DNA of 27,253 nt from an uncultured Flavobacterium sp. (GTDB lineage Bacteria; Bacteroidota; Bacteroidia; Flavobacteriales; Flavobacteriaceae). The notes beneath the pieces were generated by a model that saw only the letters and a program-made list of their open reading frames with translations, searched no databases and was not told the DNA's origin. The position numbers were made by a program, and so were the translations under genes. The stretch is taken from assembly GCF_946481155.1 (NCBI RefSeq), contig NZ_CAMLMK010000031.1, positions 1 to 27,253 on the forward strand. The letters are read 5' to 3'. Shown here in pieces: positions 1-8,029 of the stretch (its first letter is position 1; every line of letters starts with the position of its first letter).

Positions 1-818
1 CTGCGGTCTACATTTTTTAGATAAAAAATCATTTTTTCGTCATTGCCAAACATATGATAATGCAAGGCATATTCAATCCTGTAGATGTCTAAAAATCGTT
101 TCAGGGAAGGGTTATTCTTTTCTGCTTCAGAAAATTGTGCAAAATCCATCAGATTTTTATTCAAAATACTTCTTTTTGCCAAACTGTCGCTGATTTCATA
201 ATTATAATGCGCCGTAACTGTATTCGTAATGGCCACTGGAAACTGTGTGGCGATTCGAATCCATAATTCCAAATCCTGGCCATTGGAAACGTTTGTGTTG
301 AATCCACCCACTGTTTTGAAAATCTCTTTCGGAATAGCTACAATGGAGGTCCATGCAATGCGGTCAACATAACTTGAATGGAAAAAATCGGGTACAATCC
401 CTCTGAAATCTTGAGAAATATTGGTAAGTTTAGGTGTATGATAATTGTTTTTAGCGAATTTGATTTTATAGCGCGAACAGTACATTCCGGCATTTTGGAA
501 ATCATTATATAATGAAAAAAGTACTTCCAAGTGATTGGGAAGCCAATAATCATCAGCATCTAACAAGGCAATCATCTTACCGGAAGCTTTTTCAATTCCA
601 AGGTTTCGTGCCGCTGAAACCCCTGCATTTTGTTGTTCGACAAAAAGGATTCGTGCGTCGTTGCTATTTTTTATCACCGTCGCGCTGTTATCTGTTGAAC
701 CGTCGTTTACCACTATAACTTCAAAATCACCAAAAGTTTGACTGAGGACACTTTTCAGGGTGTTTTCAATGTACTTTTCTTTGTTATAAAGCGGTATGAT
801 TACGGAAAAAAACGGCAT
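1..818 (-). CDS. Glycosyltransferase family 2 (GT-A fold), 3' end cut by window
   Basis: The reverse strand reads open from an ATG at 816-818 to the window edge (272 codons, no stop), so the C-terminus is missing. The protein opens with MPFFSVIIPLYNKEKYIENT, the classic GT2 start that builds the nucleotide-sugar fold. It continues with VVNDGSTDNS near residues 37-46 and the metal-binding DADD near 87-90 (in LLDADDYW). A GQDLELWIRI segment further on stands where many GT2 enzymes carry the catalytic-base ED motif; here it is QD followed by LE. No membrane segment is visible in the part present, so it is probably a cytoplasmic enzyme transferring a sugar to a polysaccharide or lipid carrier. 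It is divergent from another glycosyltransferase gene, which suggests a surface-polysaccharide locus extending left of the window. Family assignment is firm; donor and acceptor cannot be told. Confidence 0.93.
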   Translation of the reverse strand, partial: MPFFSVIIPLYNKEKYIENTLKSVLSQTFGDFEVIVVNDGSTDNSATVIKNSNDARILFVEQQNAGVSAARNLGIEKASGKMIALLDADDYWLPNHLEVLFSLYNDFQNAGMYCSRYKIKFAKNNYHTPKLTNISQDFRGIVPDFFHSSYVDRIAWTSIVAIPKEIFKTVGGFNTNVSNGQDLELWIRIATQFPVAITNTVTAHYNYEISDSLAKRSILNKNLMDFAQFSEAEKNNPSLKRFLDIYRIEYALHYHMFGNDEKMIFYLKNVDR

Positions 819-836
819 AGTTATATTTTCGAATTC

Positions 837-844
837 CAAATATA
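837..844 (-). promoter_or_regulatory. Putative -7 box (TATATTTG) of the GT2 gene
   Basis: On the minus strand the bases read TATATTTG, matching the Bacteroidota -7 consensus TAnnTTTG, 18 bases before the start codon at 818. No TTG lies at the usual 17-23 base distance upstream, so the -33 half is not supported. Confidence 0.5.
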
Positions 845-874
845 ATCAAATCTCGTTTGACGCGTTTAAAATAC

Positions 875-882
875 TATATTTG
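875..882 (+). promoter_or_regulatory. Putative -7 box (TATATTTG) of the GT-B gene
   Basis: TATATTTG matches the Bacteroidota -7 consensus TAnnTTTG and lies only nine bases before the ATG at 892. If used, transcription would start within a few bases of the start codon, giving an almost leaderless mRNA. A TTG at 857-859 could act as the -33 element, but the 15-base spacing is shorter than usual. Confidence 0.5.
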
Positions 883-891
883 TGAAGTAAA

Positions 892-2010
892 ATGTCTGAA
901 AAACTACTCCACATAGTCAGCTTTGATAATCCGTACCCGCCCAATTATGGTGGCGTGATTGATGTTTTCTATAAAATAAAAGCATTGCACCAAATTGGGT
1001 ATTCCATTCACCTGCATTGTTTTGTAAAAGAGATTCCTTCAGAGTATGAAGAATTAAAAAGCATTACTTCCGAAGTCCATTTTTATAAAATTCAAAATAA
1101 TCCGCTTCATTTCCTGAGCGCATTACCTTTTTCGGTCATTTCAAGAAGTGATGGTAAATTGGCTGAAAATCTTTCTGAAATTACTGCTCCTGTTTTATTT
1201 GAAGGGTTGAAAACCACCTGTTTGGTCTATGATTCCCGTTTGCGCGACAGAAAAAAATACCTCCGCCTTCACAATATCGAACAGAACTATTATCGGGGAA
1301 TTGCCAAAAGTGAAGATTCCTTTTTTAAGAAAATAGCGTTGTATTCCGAAAGCAGAAAATATAAGAAATATGAAAGGATTATTTCCGAATTTGACACCGT
1401 TTTTACCTTATCCGAATTTGAGGATCATTATATTCAGTCTAAGTTCAATAACTCGGAATATGTGCCTGTTTTTCACGGGAATGAAGCTGTGACACAACTA
1501 AGTGATTTTGGTGACTTTGTCCTGTATCACGGCGACTTGACTACTTCCGATAACAGAAAATCGGTTGCTTTTTTAGTGACTGTTTTTAAAGCTATTCCTG
1601 AGTGTAAACTGGTAATTGCTTCTGGTTCCAATGAAGAGTTCGTAAAGAACCTAATTCCGTTGAATTCTAATATTGAGTTTGTAAAACTGACGAATTTCGC
1701 TCACCTCCAACAATTACTGAATCAGGCACATATCAATATTTGCTGGTCGTTTCAAAAATCGGGGACTAAATTAAAATTGATAAATTCACTTTTCAATTCC
1801 CGACATTGCATTATCAATGAGAATATTATTGACGATGATAAAGTGTCTGAATTATGTGTCAAAGTAAACGATAGGACGCAATTAGTCAACGCTGTAAAAG
1901 AATTTAGCAAAAAACCTTACACAGATTCGAATAGGAAAAAGATATTGGAATCGCATTTGAATGACTTGCAAAACGCCATTCAAATGGATAAGATACTTTC
2001 CGCGAAATAA
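892..2010 (+). CDS. Glycosyltransferase of GT-B fold (GT4/group 1-like)
   Basis: The 372-residue protein has no signal peptide or membrane segment. Its N-terminus (HIVSFDNPYPPNYGGVIDVF, residues 7-26) is typical of group 1 glycosyltransferases, which carry a glycine-rich acceptor-side loop there. The C-terminal half begins near residue 205 with FVLYHGDLTTSDNRKS and contains KLVIASGS and SGTKLKLINSLFNSRHCII, the position where GT4 enzymes bind the nucleotide sugar. The usual E-x7-E pair is not evident, so this is a divergent member. It is divergent from the GT2 gene, with 73 bases between the two start codons, and probably acts in the same surface-glycan pathway. It ends six bases from the convergent ftsE gene, with no hairpin between them. 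The sugar specificity is unknown. Confidence 0.85.
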   Translation: MSEKLLHIVSFDNPYPPNYGGVIDVFYKIKALHQIGYSIHLHCFVKEIPSEYEELKSITSEVHFYKIQNNPLHFLSALPFSVISRSDGKLAENLSEITAPVLFEGLKTTCLVYDSRLRDRKKYLRLHNIEQNYYRGIAKSEDSFFKKIALYSESRKYKKYERIISEFDTVFTLSEFEDHYIQSKFNNSEYVPVFHGNEAVTQLSDFGDFVLYHGDLTTSDNRKSVAFLVTVFKAIPECKLVIASGSNEEFVKNLIPLNSNIEFVKLTNFAHLQQLLNQAHINICWSFQKSGTKLKLINSLFNSRHCIINENIIDDDKVSELCVKVNDRTQLVNAVKEFSKKPYTDSNRKKILESHLNDLQNAIQMDKILSAK

Positions 2011-2016
2011 CTCTAA

Positions 2017-2700
2017 TTACACTGTTCTCTGAACAACTTCAAAAAGGGTTTTATCCTCACATTTTAAAGTCTTAGAAGGATATTTCATGATCAGCGCATA
2101 ATCGTGCGTCGCCATAATGATGGTTTTGCCGTTCTGGTTGATTTTTTTCAGCACTTCCATAACTTCTACGCTTGTTTGCGGGTCAAGGTTTCCTGTTGGC
2201 TCATCGGCAAGGATTAATTCAGGGTCGTTAAGTAAGGCTCTTGCAATCGCAACACGCTGCTGCTCACCACCGGAAAGCTGGTGTGGCATTTTACCAGTCA
2301 TTGATTTCATGCCTACTTTATCAAGAACTTCCTCAATTTTTACCTGGATTTCTTCCTTTTCAACCCATCCTGTAGCGCGCAAAACAAACTCCAGGTTGTC
2401 ATGCACATTTCTGTCAGGAAGTAATTTGAAGTCCTGGAATACTACGCCCAATTTTCTTCTTAAATAAGGGATGTCACTTTCCTTCAAGGTATTTAGATCA
2501 TAATCAACGATAGTTCCTTCGCCTTCAGTTAGCGGCAAATCGGCATACAGCGTTTTCATGAAACTACTCTTTCCCGAACCGGTTTTTCCAATTACATATA
2601 AAAACTCACCATGTTTTACATCAAGGTTTACATTGGCAAGAATGGCATTATGCTCCTGGTAAATGGTTACATCTTTTAGGGAAAGTATCGTTTGTGACAT
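2017..2700 (-). CDS. ftsE: Cell-division ABC ATPase FtsE
   Basis: A 227-residue ABC ATPase, the usual length for FtsE. It has Walker [10 protein letters not shown] at residues 38-46, the Q-loop in [14 protein letters not shown] near 87-99, signature [15 protein letters not shown] at 142-156, Walker [13 protein letters not shown] near 162-173 and the H-loop histidine in MATHD near 196-200. The run [13 protein letters not shown] is characteristic of FtsE rather than LolD or MacB. FtsE pairs with the membrane protein FtsX to control peptidoglycan hydrolases at the septum. A longer reading frame starts at a TTG at 2763, but the 21 added residues are hydrophobic and AT-driven; I chose the ATG at 2698-2700, which begins [15 protein letters not shown]. 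No ftsX is adjacent; the partner must be encoded elsewhere. A related role in another ABC exporter cannot be fully excluded. Confidence 0.88.
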   Translation of the reverse strand: MSQTILSLKDVTIYQEHNAILANVNLDVKHGEFLYVIGKTGSGKSSFMKTLYADLPLTEGEGTIVDYDLNTLKESDIPYLRRKLGVVFQDFKLLPDRNVHDNLEFVLRATGWVEKEEIQVKIEEVLDKVGMKSMTGKMPHQLSGGEQQRVAIARALLNDPELILADEPTGNLDPQTSVEVMEVLKKINQNGKTIIMATHDYALIMKYPSKTLKCEDKTLFEVVQRTV

Positions 2701-2765
2701 GTTTTCTGATTTAATTTTGGTAAAAGTAATAAGTACAACGAACTTAATCAAAAAAAAGTACAAAA

Positions 2766-2789
2766 GTTTCAGAGTTTCAGAGTTTCTGA
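2766..2789. repeat. Three tandem copies of an 8-base unit (GTTTCAGA)
   Basis: GTTTCAGA occurs at 2766-2773 and 2774-2781, followed by the variant GTTTCTGA at 2782-2789. Similar GTTTC-rich tandem tracts are, from memory, common between genes in Flavobacteriaceae. Function unknown. Confidence 0.7.
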
Positions 2790-2996
2790 TTAATGATAAT
2801 TCGCTTTCATGTTTTTAAAATATTTTTTTGCCCTGAATTCACTAATTAAAACAATCTGTTTTTTCAAAAGTTCGTGCATTCGTGGCTTATTGTAATCAGC
2901 TAATTAAATCTATTCACTTTAAATTACAGTTCAAAATTTGTTGAAAACACTTATAATAAACGGACGAAAATCCGCGTTATAACCATTGGAATTTGA

Positions 2997-3004
2997 TATA
3001 TTTG
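2997..3004 (+). promoter_or_regulatory. Putative -7 box (TATATTTG) of the TPR gene
   Basis: TATATTTG fits the Bacteroidota TAnnTTTG consensus and lies 24 bases before the ATG at 3029. The box overlaps the codons of a possible upstream TTG start (2993), which argues that translation begins at 3029. No clear -33 TTG at the right spacing. Confidence 0.5.
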
Positions 3005-3028
3005 AACTTTAATAAAAAGCCAAACACT

Positions 3029-6000
3029 ATGCGAATATTGAAAAGGTTTCTCTATACCTCTCTCATTTTAAGTGCCATAAATCTCTCAGCGCAACAATCC
3101 AACATCTATACTCACGAGCTAACCGAATTCGACAAAGCGGTTACTCTTTACAAAGACAGGCAGTATCAGGCGGCTCAAATCCTGTTTGATAAAGTTAAAA
3201 GTACGACTTCCAACATTGAAGTAAAATCAGATTGCGCCTATTATAGCGCAAATTGCGCCATTCGTCTGGAGCAATCCGGTGCCGATGCGATGATGGAAGA
3301 TTTCGTGGAAAAATACCCAACGTCGTCGAAGCAAAATCAGGCTTTTATTGAAGTGGCCCATTTTTATTTCGAACAGGGAAATTATCCTCAGGCCTTAAAA
3401 TATTTTGATAAGGTAGATGAAGGGTCGATGACCAATGATGAGCGCGAGAAGTTCAATTTCCAGAAGGGCTACTCTTATTTTTCGGCTAAGAACAAAAAAG
3501 AAGCGGAAAAGTACTTCAATAAAGTGGCCAATTCCAAAGAGTACGGTTCGCAGGCAAAATATTACTTAGGTTATATGGCTTACGAAACCGATAATTACAA
3601 AGAAGCCACCCAGTATTTTGAGCAGGTGCAGGATCAGGATAAGTACAAGGAAAAAATGTCTTATTTCCAGGCCGATATGAATTTCAAATTGGGGAATTTC
3701 CAAAAAGCCATCGATTTGGGCGTACCGCAATTATCAAAATCCAATGCCGAAGAAAAATCAGAGTTGAATAAAATCATCGGGGAAAGTTATTTCAACCTGA
3801 AGCAATACGATAAAGCGCTTCCGTACCTGAAAGAATACAGAGGAAAAAAAGGCAAATGGAACAACACTGATTTCTACCAATTGGGTTATGCATACTACAA
3901 AGCCGGCGATTACGAGAACGCAATTGCGCAGTTCAATAAAATCATCAACGGGCAGGATCATGTGGCGCAAAATGCTTATTATCACTTAGGTGAAAGCTAC
4001 CTGAAACTCGGAAAAAAACAGGAAGCGTTAAATGCCTTCAAGAATGCCTCCGAAATGGAGTTTGAACTTAAAATCCAGGAAGATGCTTATCTGAATTACG
4101 CAAAATTAAGCTACGAGATCGGTAATCCGTATCAAAGCGTACCGGAAGTATTGATGGGTTACCTTAACAAATATCCGCAAACATCCTACAAGCAGGAAAT
4201 CGAAAACCTGTTGATTGATTCTTATATCACTTCAAAAAACTACAAAGAAGCCTTAAGCTTATTAGAGAAAAACAAAAATCCGCAAAACCGCCAGGCCTAC
4301 CAGAAAGTGAGTTTTTACCGCGGGCTGGAATTATATACCGATGGCAATTACAATGAAGCTTTGGCCTTGTTCAAGAAATCAATCGCCGAGCCAAGAGATG
4401 CTAAATTCACTGCAAGAGCAACTTTCTGGAAAGCAGAAACAGAATACAACTTAGACCAGTTTAATGATGCTTTGATCAGCTTTAAGCAATTTGCAGGTTC
4501 CGCTGAAGCTAAGAATGTTCCTGAGAGCAAAAACATCGACTATAATCTGGCTTATACGTATTTCAAACTAAAAGAATACGAAAGCGCAGCCAAACATTTC
4601 CAGGACTATATTTCCATGTCAAAAGGAGATAATATCCGTTTGAATGATGCTTATCTAAGAATGGGGGACAGTTATTTCGTGACGATGAAATATTGGCCGG
4701 CGATGGATGCTTATAATAAAGCAATCGAACTGCGAAGTGTTGACGCCGACTATGCACATTTCCAAAAAGCGATTTCCTACGGTTTCGTGTCTAAAAACGA
4801 CAAGAAAATTGAAGACCTGAACGCTTTTATGAGCAAGCATCCTAAATCAAAATACGCGGATGACGCTCTATACGAATTAGGAAACACATACGTAGCCGAA
4901 AACAACGTAAACAAAGCCGTAGAAACCTATGACCGACTGGAAAGAGATTACAAGGGTAGTTCATACATTTCCAAAGCAATCCTGCGTCAGGGCTTAGTGT
5001 ATTACAACAACGATAAAGACCAGCAGGCTTTAGCGAAGTTCAAGGAAGTGGTGGCAAAATATCCGCGTACCGAAGAAGCTAATGAAGCAGTGGCAACCGC
5101 ACGATTAATCTACATGGACAATAACCGTGTGGACGAATATGCAGCATGGGTTAAAACCTTAGATTTCGTAGAAGTTTCTAATGCCGATTTGGATAATGAT
5201 ACCTACAATTCCGCAGAAAAACAATATTTGCAGAACAATACAAAACAAGCGATTTCTGCCTTGAGCGGGTATCTGGCCAATTTCCCTAACGGATTGCACG
5301 CACTGAAAGCCAATTTCTATCTGGCACAATTGTATTTCGCCGATGGTTTAGGAAATAATGCGATTGCAAATTATGAATACGTAATCAGCAGACCCCGAAA
5401 CGAATTTACGGAACAATCTTTAGCCCGTTTATCGGAAATCCATCTTAAAAATAAAACCTATGATAAAGCGATTCCGGTATTGAAACGTCTGGAAACAGAA
5501 GCCGATTTCCCGCAGAACGTAACTTTCGCACAATCCAATCTGATGAAGTCATACTACGATCAGAAAGACTATGCGAATGCCGTTGTCTATGCAGAAAAAG
5601 TACTGGCAAATACAAAAACGGATGATAAGGTAAAAAGTGATGCGCAGATTATCGTTGCACGTTCGGCAATAAAAACCAATGATGAAACCAAAGCAAAAGA
5701 AGCCTACGCGAAATTGCAGAAAATAGCCAAAGGAGAATTAGCCGCAGAAGCGTTGTATTACGATGCTTACTTCAAGAACAAAGAAGGAAAGTTCGAATTG
5801 TCCAATACCGTGGTTCAGAAATTAGCGAAAGATTATTCCGGATATAAGTATTTCGGTGCTAAAGGGTTAATCGTAATGGCGAAAAACTTCTACGGACTGA
5901 AAGACAGTTTCCAGGCAACATACATTCTGGAAAGCGTTATCAAGAACTTCGCCAGCTATGAAGATGTAGTTGCAGAAGCTCAGGCAGAACTCGATTTCAT

Positions 6001-6043
6001 CAAAGGGGAAGAAGCGAAACGCAATTCATCCATTACTAATTAG
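3029..6043 (+). CDS. Large periplasmic tetratricopeptide-repeat protein
   Basis: The 1004-residue protein starts with a Sec signal peptide ending in NLSAQ near residue 22; there is no lipobox cysteine, so the mature form is probably soluble in the periplasm. The rest is built of TPR helix pairs from end to end, for example ALKYFDKVDEG, YENAIAQFNKIING, YNEALALFKKSIAEP, YWPAMDAYNKAIEL and DQQALAKFKEVVAKYP, spaced about 34-37 residues apart. TPR scaffolds of this kind bind partner proteins; a CpoB/YbgF- or BamD-like arrangement of repeats is visible, but no enzyme motif. The open frame extends upstream to a TTG at 2993; I take the ATG at 3029 because it gives a clean signal peptide. The next gene, 152 bases on, encodes an outer-membrane barrel, so the two may form a complex. 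The specific role is unknown. Confidence 0.85.
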   Translation: MRILKRFLYTSLILSAINLSAQQSNIYTHELTEFDKAVTLYKDRQYQAAQILFDKVKSTTSNIEVKSDCAYYSANCAIRLEQSGADAMMEDFVEKYPTSSKQNQAFIEVAHFYFEQGNYPQALKYFDKVDEGSMTNDEREKFNFQKGYSYFSAKNKKEAEKYFNKVANSKEYGSQAKYYLGYMAYETDNYKEATQYFEQVQDQDKYKEKMSYFQADMNFKLGNFQKAIDLGVPQLSKSNAEEKSELNKIIGESYFNLKQYDKALPYLKEYRGKKGKWNNTDFYQLGYAYYKAGDYENAIAQFNKIINGQDHVAQNAYYHLGESYLKLGKKQEALNAFKNASEMEFELKIQEDAYLNYAKLSYEIGNPYQSVPEVLMGYLNKYPQTSYKQEIENLLIDSYITSKNYKEALSLLEKNKNPQNRQAYQKVSFYRGLELYTDGNYNEALALFKKSIAEPRDAKFTARATFWKAETEYNLDQFNDALISFKQFAGSAEAKNVPESKNIDYNLAYTYFKLKEYESAAKHFQDYISMSKGDNIRLNDAYLRMGDSYFVTMKYWPAMDAYNKAIELRSVDADYAHFQKAISYGFVSKNDKKIEDLNAFMSKHPKSKYADDALYELGNTYVAENNVNKAVETYDRLERDYKGSSYISKAILRQGLVYYNNDKDQQALAKFKEVVAKYPRTEEANEAVATARLIYMDNNRVDEYAAWVKTLDFVEVSNADLDNDTYNSAEKQYLQNNTKQAISALSGYLANFPNGLHALKANFYLAQLYFADGLGNNAIANYEYVISRPRNEFTEQSLARLSEIHLKNKTYDKAIPVLKRLETEADFPQNVTFAQSNLMKSYYDQKDYANAVVYAEKVLANTKTDDKVKSDAQIIVARSAIKTNDETKAKEAYAKLQKIAKGELAAEALYYDAYFKNKEGKFELSNTVVQKLAKDYSGYKYFGAKGLIVMAKNFYGLKDSFQATYILESVIKNFASYEDVVAEAQAELDFIKGEEAKRNSSITN

Positions 6044-6183
6044 AACATAGAATAAAGAACATAGAGAAAAGAATAAAGGAATGAGAGAAAGTAGTTTAGT
6101 TTAGATAAAAATGAAAGACGAAAAAGGACGTTGGAAAGTTCATCTGTCTATTTTCTTTTATCTGTTCTCTATTTTCTTCTCTT
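6044..6183. repeat. Imperfect long inverted repeat of purine and pyrimidine tracts
   Basis: Directly after the TPR stop lies a purine-rich tract (6044-6090) with the motif AGAACATAGA near its start and a copy lacking the first A soon after. A pyrimidine-rich tract follows at 6141-6183. The reverse complement of the second aligns with much of the first with small gaps, so the transcript could fold into a long imperfect stem with a loop of about 50 bases. It lacks the compact GC stem of an intrinsic terminator. Confidence 0.45.
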
Positions 6184-6195
6184 AAAAAATAAAAT

Positions 6196-7944
6196 ATGAT
6201 CAAGACATTCAAATATGTAACCGCCATTACTTTTCTTTTAATCGGATTGCAAACATTCGCGCAAAAGAAAGACGAAAACATCGGAACAGAAGTCGTAAAC
6301 GTGGTAAAGCCATATACGCCAACGATCTCCGACGCCTTTAAAGTGAAGGAAACGCCAGTTATCGAAGACGAAACCAATACGCAGAAAGAGGAAATCAAAT
6401 ACAATATTTTCTCCTTCCCGGTAGCGTCAACATTTACGCCTGCAAAAGGCCGTGCCGCTGCAGTTGATCCAACAGCTAAGGAGCGTATCTTTAAAAATTA
6501 TGCCACTTTAGGAGTTGGGAATTACGGAACCGTGAATGGTGAATTATTCATTACCGAGAATTTAAGCAGCAGTGATTATGTGGGCGGAATGCTACGTCAT
6601 TTATCATCTCAGGGCGGAATTGAAGACGTGAAATTAGACGATAAATACTATAACACTTCTTTGGATCTGACCTATGGAAGCCGAACCAAGACAATGGACT
6701 GGAGTGCCGATTTAGGCTATAAACACCAAATGTACAATTGGTACGGATTGCCAACGGAATTTGTGACTTTCGATGATGCTTTGTTAAATACTATTGATCC
6801 GCAACAAACGTATCAAACTATCACATTAGGTGCCAAATTGGGAATGAAAGAAAGCTTCATGGAAGAAACCTCCTTGCAGTTCAAGCGTTTTTGGGATGCT
6901 TACGGATCACAGGAAAACCGTTTTTTTGTAAAGCCGGCAATCAATTTTGAGGTAGATAATTTCAAATTCAAATCGTCTTTTGTAGTGGATTATGTGGGCG
7001 GAAGTTTTGAAAAAGATTATATGAATTCGGGAAGTGATATTTCGTATTCCTACCTGAACTTCGGAGTGCAGCCGGCCATTTTATTGCAGCAAGATGATTT
7101 GTCGTTACAGGCAGGGGCAGGGTTTTTCTACAGCACCGGAAAATTCAATGACGAAACCGACGGTAAATTCTACATTTTCCCTCAGGTAAAAGCGTCTTAT
7201 AAGCTAGTGGGTGATATTATGATTGCCTACGCCGGAGCAGAAGGAACCCTAAAGCAAAACACGTATGCTGATTTTGTGGAAGAAAATAAATTCGTTTCGC
7301 CAACGATAGCCATTGCGCCAACCAACCAGCAGTTCGATGTGTATGTAGGGCTAAAAGGGAAACTGGCCAATACAGTAGCTTTCAACGTGAGAGGTTCTTA
7401 TCTGGCTGAAGACGACAGAGCCTTCTTTATGGCAAATCCTTATGACACCGCAAACCCAAACACGGAAGGTTATGCTTATGGAAACTCTTTTGGAGTGCTG
7501 TATGATCATCTTACAACCATTAGTGTATTTGGGGAATTAAAAGTAGATTTCTCCAAAAACGCCTCTTTCGGAGTTAACGGAACCTTCAACAGTTATACTA
7601 CTGATCAGGCCGAAGCATGGAATCTGCCTAGTCTGAAAGTAGGAGCGACTTTAGATGTGAACATCACACCGAAATGGTACGCCGGAACAAATGTTTTCTT
7701 CGTGGGAGAACGTAAAGACCAATTGTATTACAATGACATTTCATTGTTAGAACCACTGGTAAAAACGGTTACTTTAGACAGCTACTTCGATTTGAATGCA
7801 CACTTAGGTTACAAATACAACGAGCGTTTAACAGGTTTTCTAAAATTGAACAACATCGCAAGCCAGCAATACGAGCGCTGGATGAATTACCCGGTTCAGG
7901 GATTCCAGTTTTTAGTGGGCGCCAATTACAAATTTGATTTTTAA
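6196..7944 (+). CDS. Outer-membrane beta-barrel protein, TonB-receptor-like but without plug
   Basis: The 582-residue protein has a signal peptide ending LQTFAQ near residue 23. A short periplasmic-looking segment follows (VVNVVKPYTPTISDAFKVKE, residues 34-53), then a long series of alternating polar and aromatic strands that reads as a beta-barrel from about residue 90 to the end. The C-terminus FLVGANYKFDF ends in phenylalanine, as outer-membrane barrels do, and the preceding LNNIASQQYERW resembles the last strands of TonB-dependent receptors. No plug domain or TonB box is visible and the length is short for a receptor, so 'TonB-dependent receptor', the label likely given automatically, should not imply siderophore or sugar uptake. 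It follows a TPR protein in the same direction and ends at a strong terminator, so the two are likely expressed together. Function unknown. Confidence 0.8.
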   Translation: MIKTFKYVTAITFLLIGLQTFAQKKDENIGTEVVNVVKPYTPTISDAFKVKETPVIEDETNTQKEEIKYNIFSFPVASTFTPAKGRAAAVDPTAKERIFKNYATLGVGNYGTVNGELFITENLSSSDYVGGMLRHLSSQGGIEDVKLDDKYYNTSLDLTYGSRTKTMDWSADLGYKHQMYNWYGLPTEFVTFDDALLNTIDPQQTYQTITLGAKLGMKESFMEETSLQFKRFWDAYGSQENRFFVKPAINFEVDNFKFKSSFVVDYVGGSFEKDYMNSGSDISYSYLNFGVQPAILLQQDDLSLQAGAGFFYSTGKFNDETDGKFYIFPQVKASYKLVGDIMIAYAGAEGTLKQNTYADFVEENKFVSPTIAIAPTNQQFDVYVGLKGKLANTVAFNVRGSYLAEDDRAFFMANPYDTANPNTEGYAYGNSFGVLYDHLTTISVFGELKVDFSKNASFGVNGTFNSYTTDQAEAWNLPSLKVGATLDVNITPKWYAGTNVFFVGERKDQLYYNDISLLEPLVKTVTLDSYFDLNAHLGYKYNERLTGFLKLNNIASQQYERWMNYPVQGFQFLVGANYKFDF

Positions 7945-7970
7945 GAGCGAATAAAAATTAATAAAAATTT

Positions 7971-8003
7971 AGGAGTGTAAGATTTTTTGCACTCCTTTTT
8001 TTA
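7971..8003 (+). terminator. Intrinsic terminator after the barrel gene
   Basis: AGGAGTG at 7971-7977 pairs with CACTCCT at 7990-7996, extended inward by a wobble and two A-T pairs, with a six-base loop, followed by a run of T to 8002. It lies 27 bases before the next start codon. Confidence 0.88.
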
Positions 8004-8029
8004 TTTACTATTGCATAAAATCTTTATGT

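Larger units (their letters stand above)
2701..3028. other. Divergent spacer between ftsE and the TPR gene
   Basis: This 328-base AT-rich spacer separates two divergent genes and must hold both promoters. It contains a triple eight-base tandem repeat at 2766-2789 and a short direct repeat of TTCGTG at 2871-2876 and 2879-2884. The only good promoter box is TATATTTG at 2997-3004 on the plus strand. I see no open frame or RNA gene in it. Confidence 0.6.

Noticed and set aside
512..718. Plus-strand frame inside the GT2 gene
   Set aside because: Antisense shadow; the minus strand carries a clear glycosyltransferase with all motifs.
2701..2763. N-terminal extension of ftsE from a TTG start
   Set aside because: The extra residues are AT-driven and not part of the FtsE family; the ATG at 2700 gives the normal length.
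2993..3028. Upstream TTG start for the TPR gene
   Set aside because: It would put the start inside the putative promoter box and spoil the signal peptide.
6096..6404. 102-codon minus-strand frame over the barrel gene start
   Set aside because: Antisense to a signal peptide and conserved N-terminus; no domain.
6196..7944. Genuine TonB-dependent nutrient receptor
   Set aside because: No TonB box and no plug domain are visible, and the protein is short for the family.
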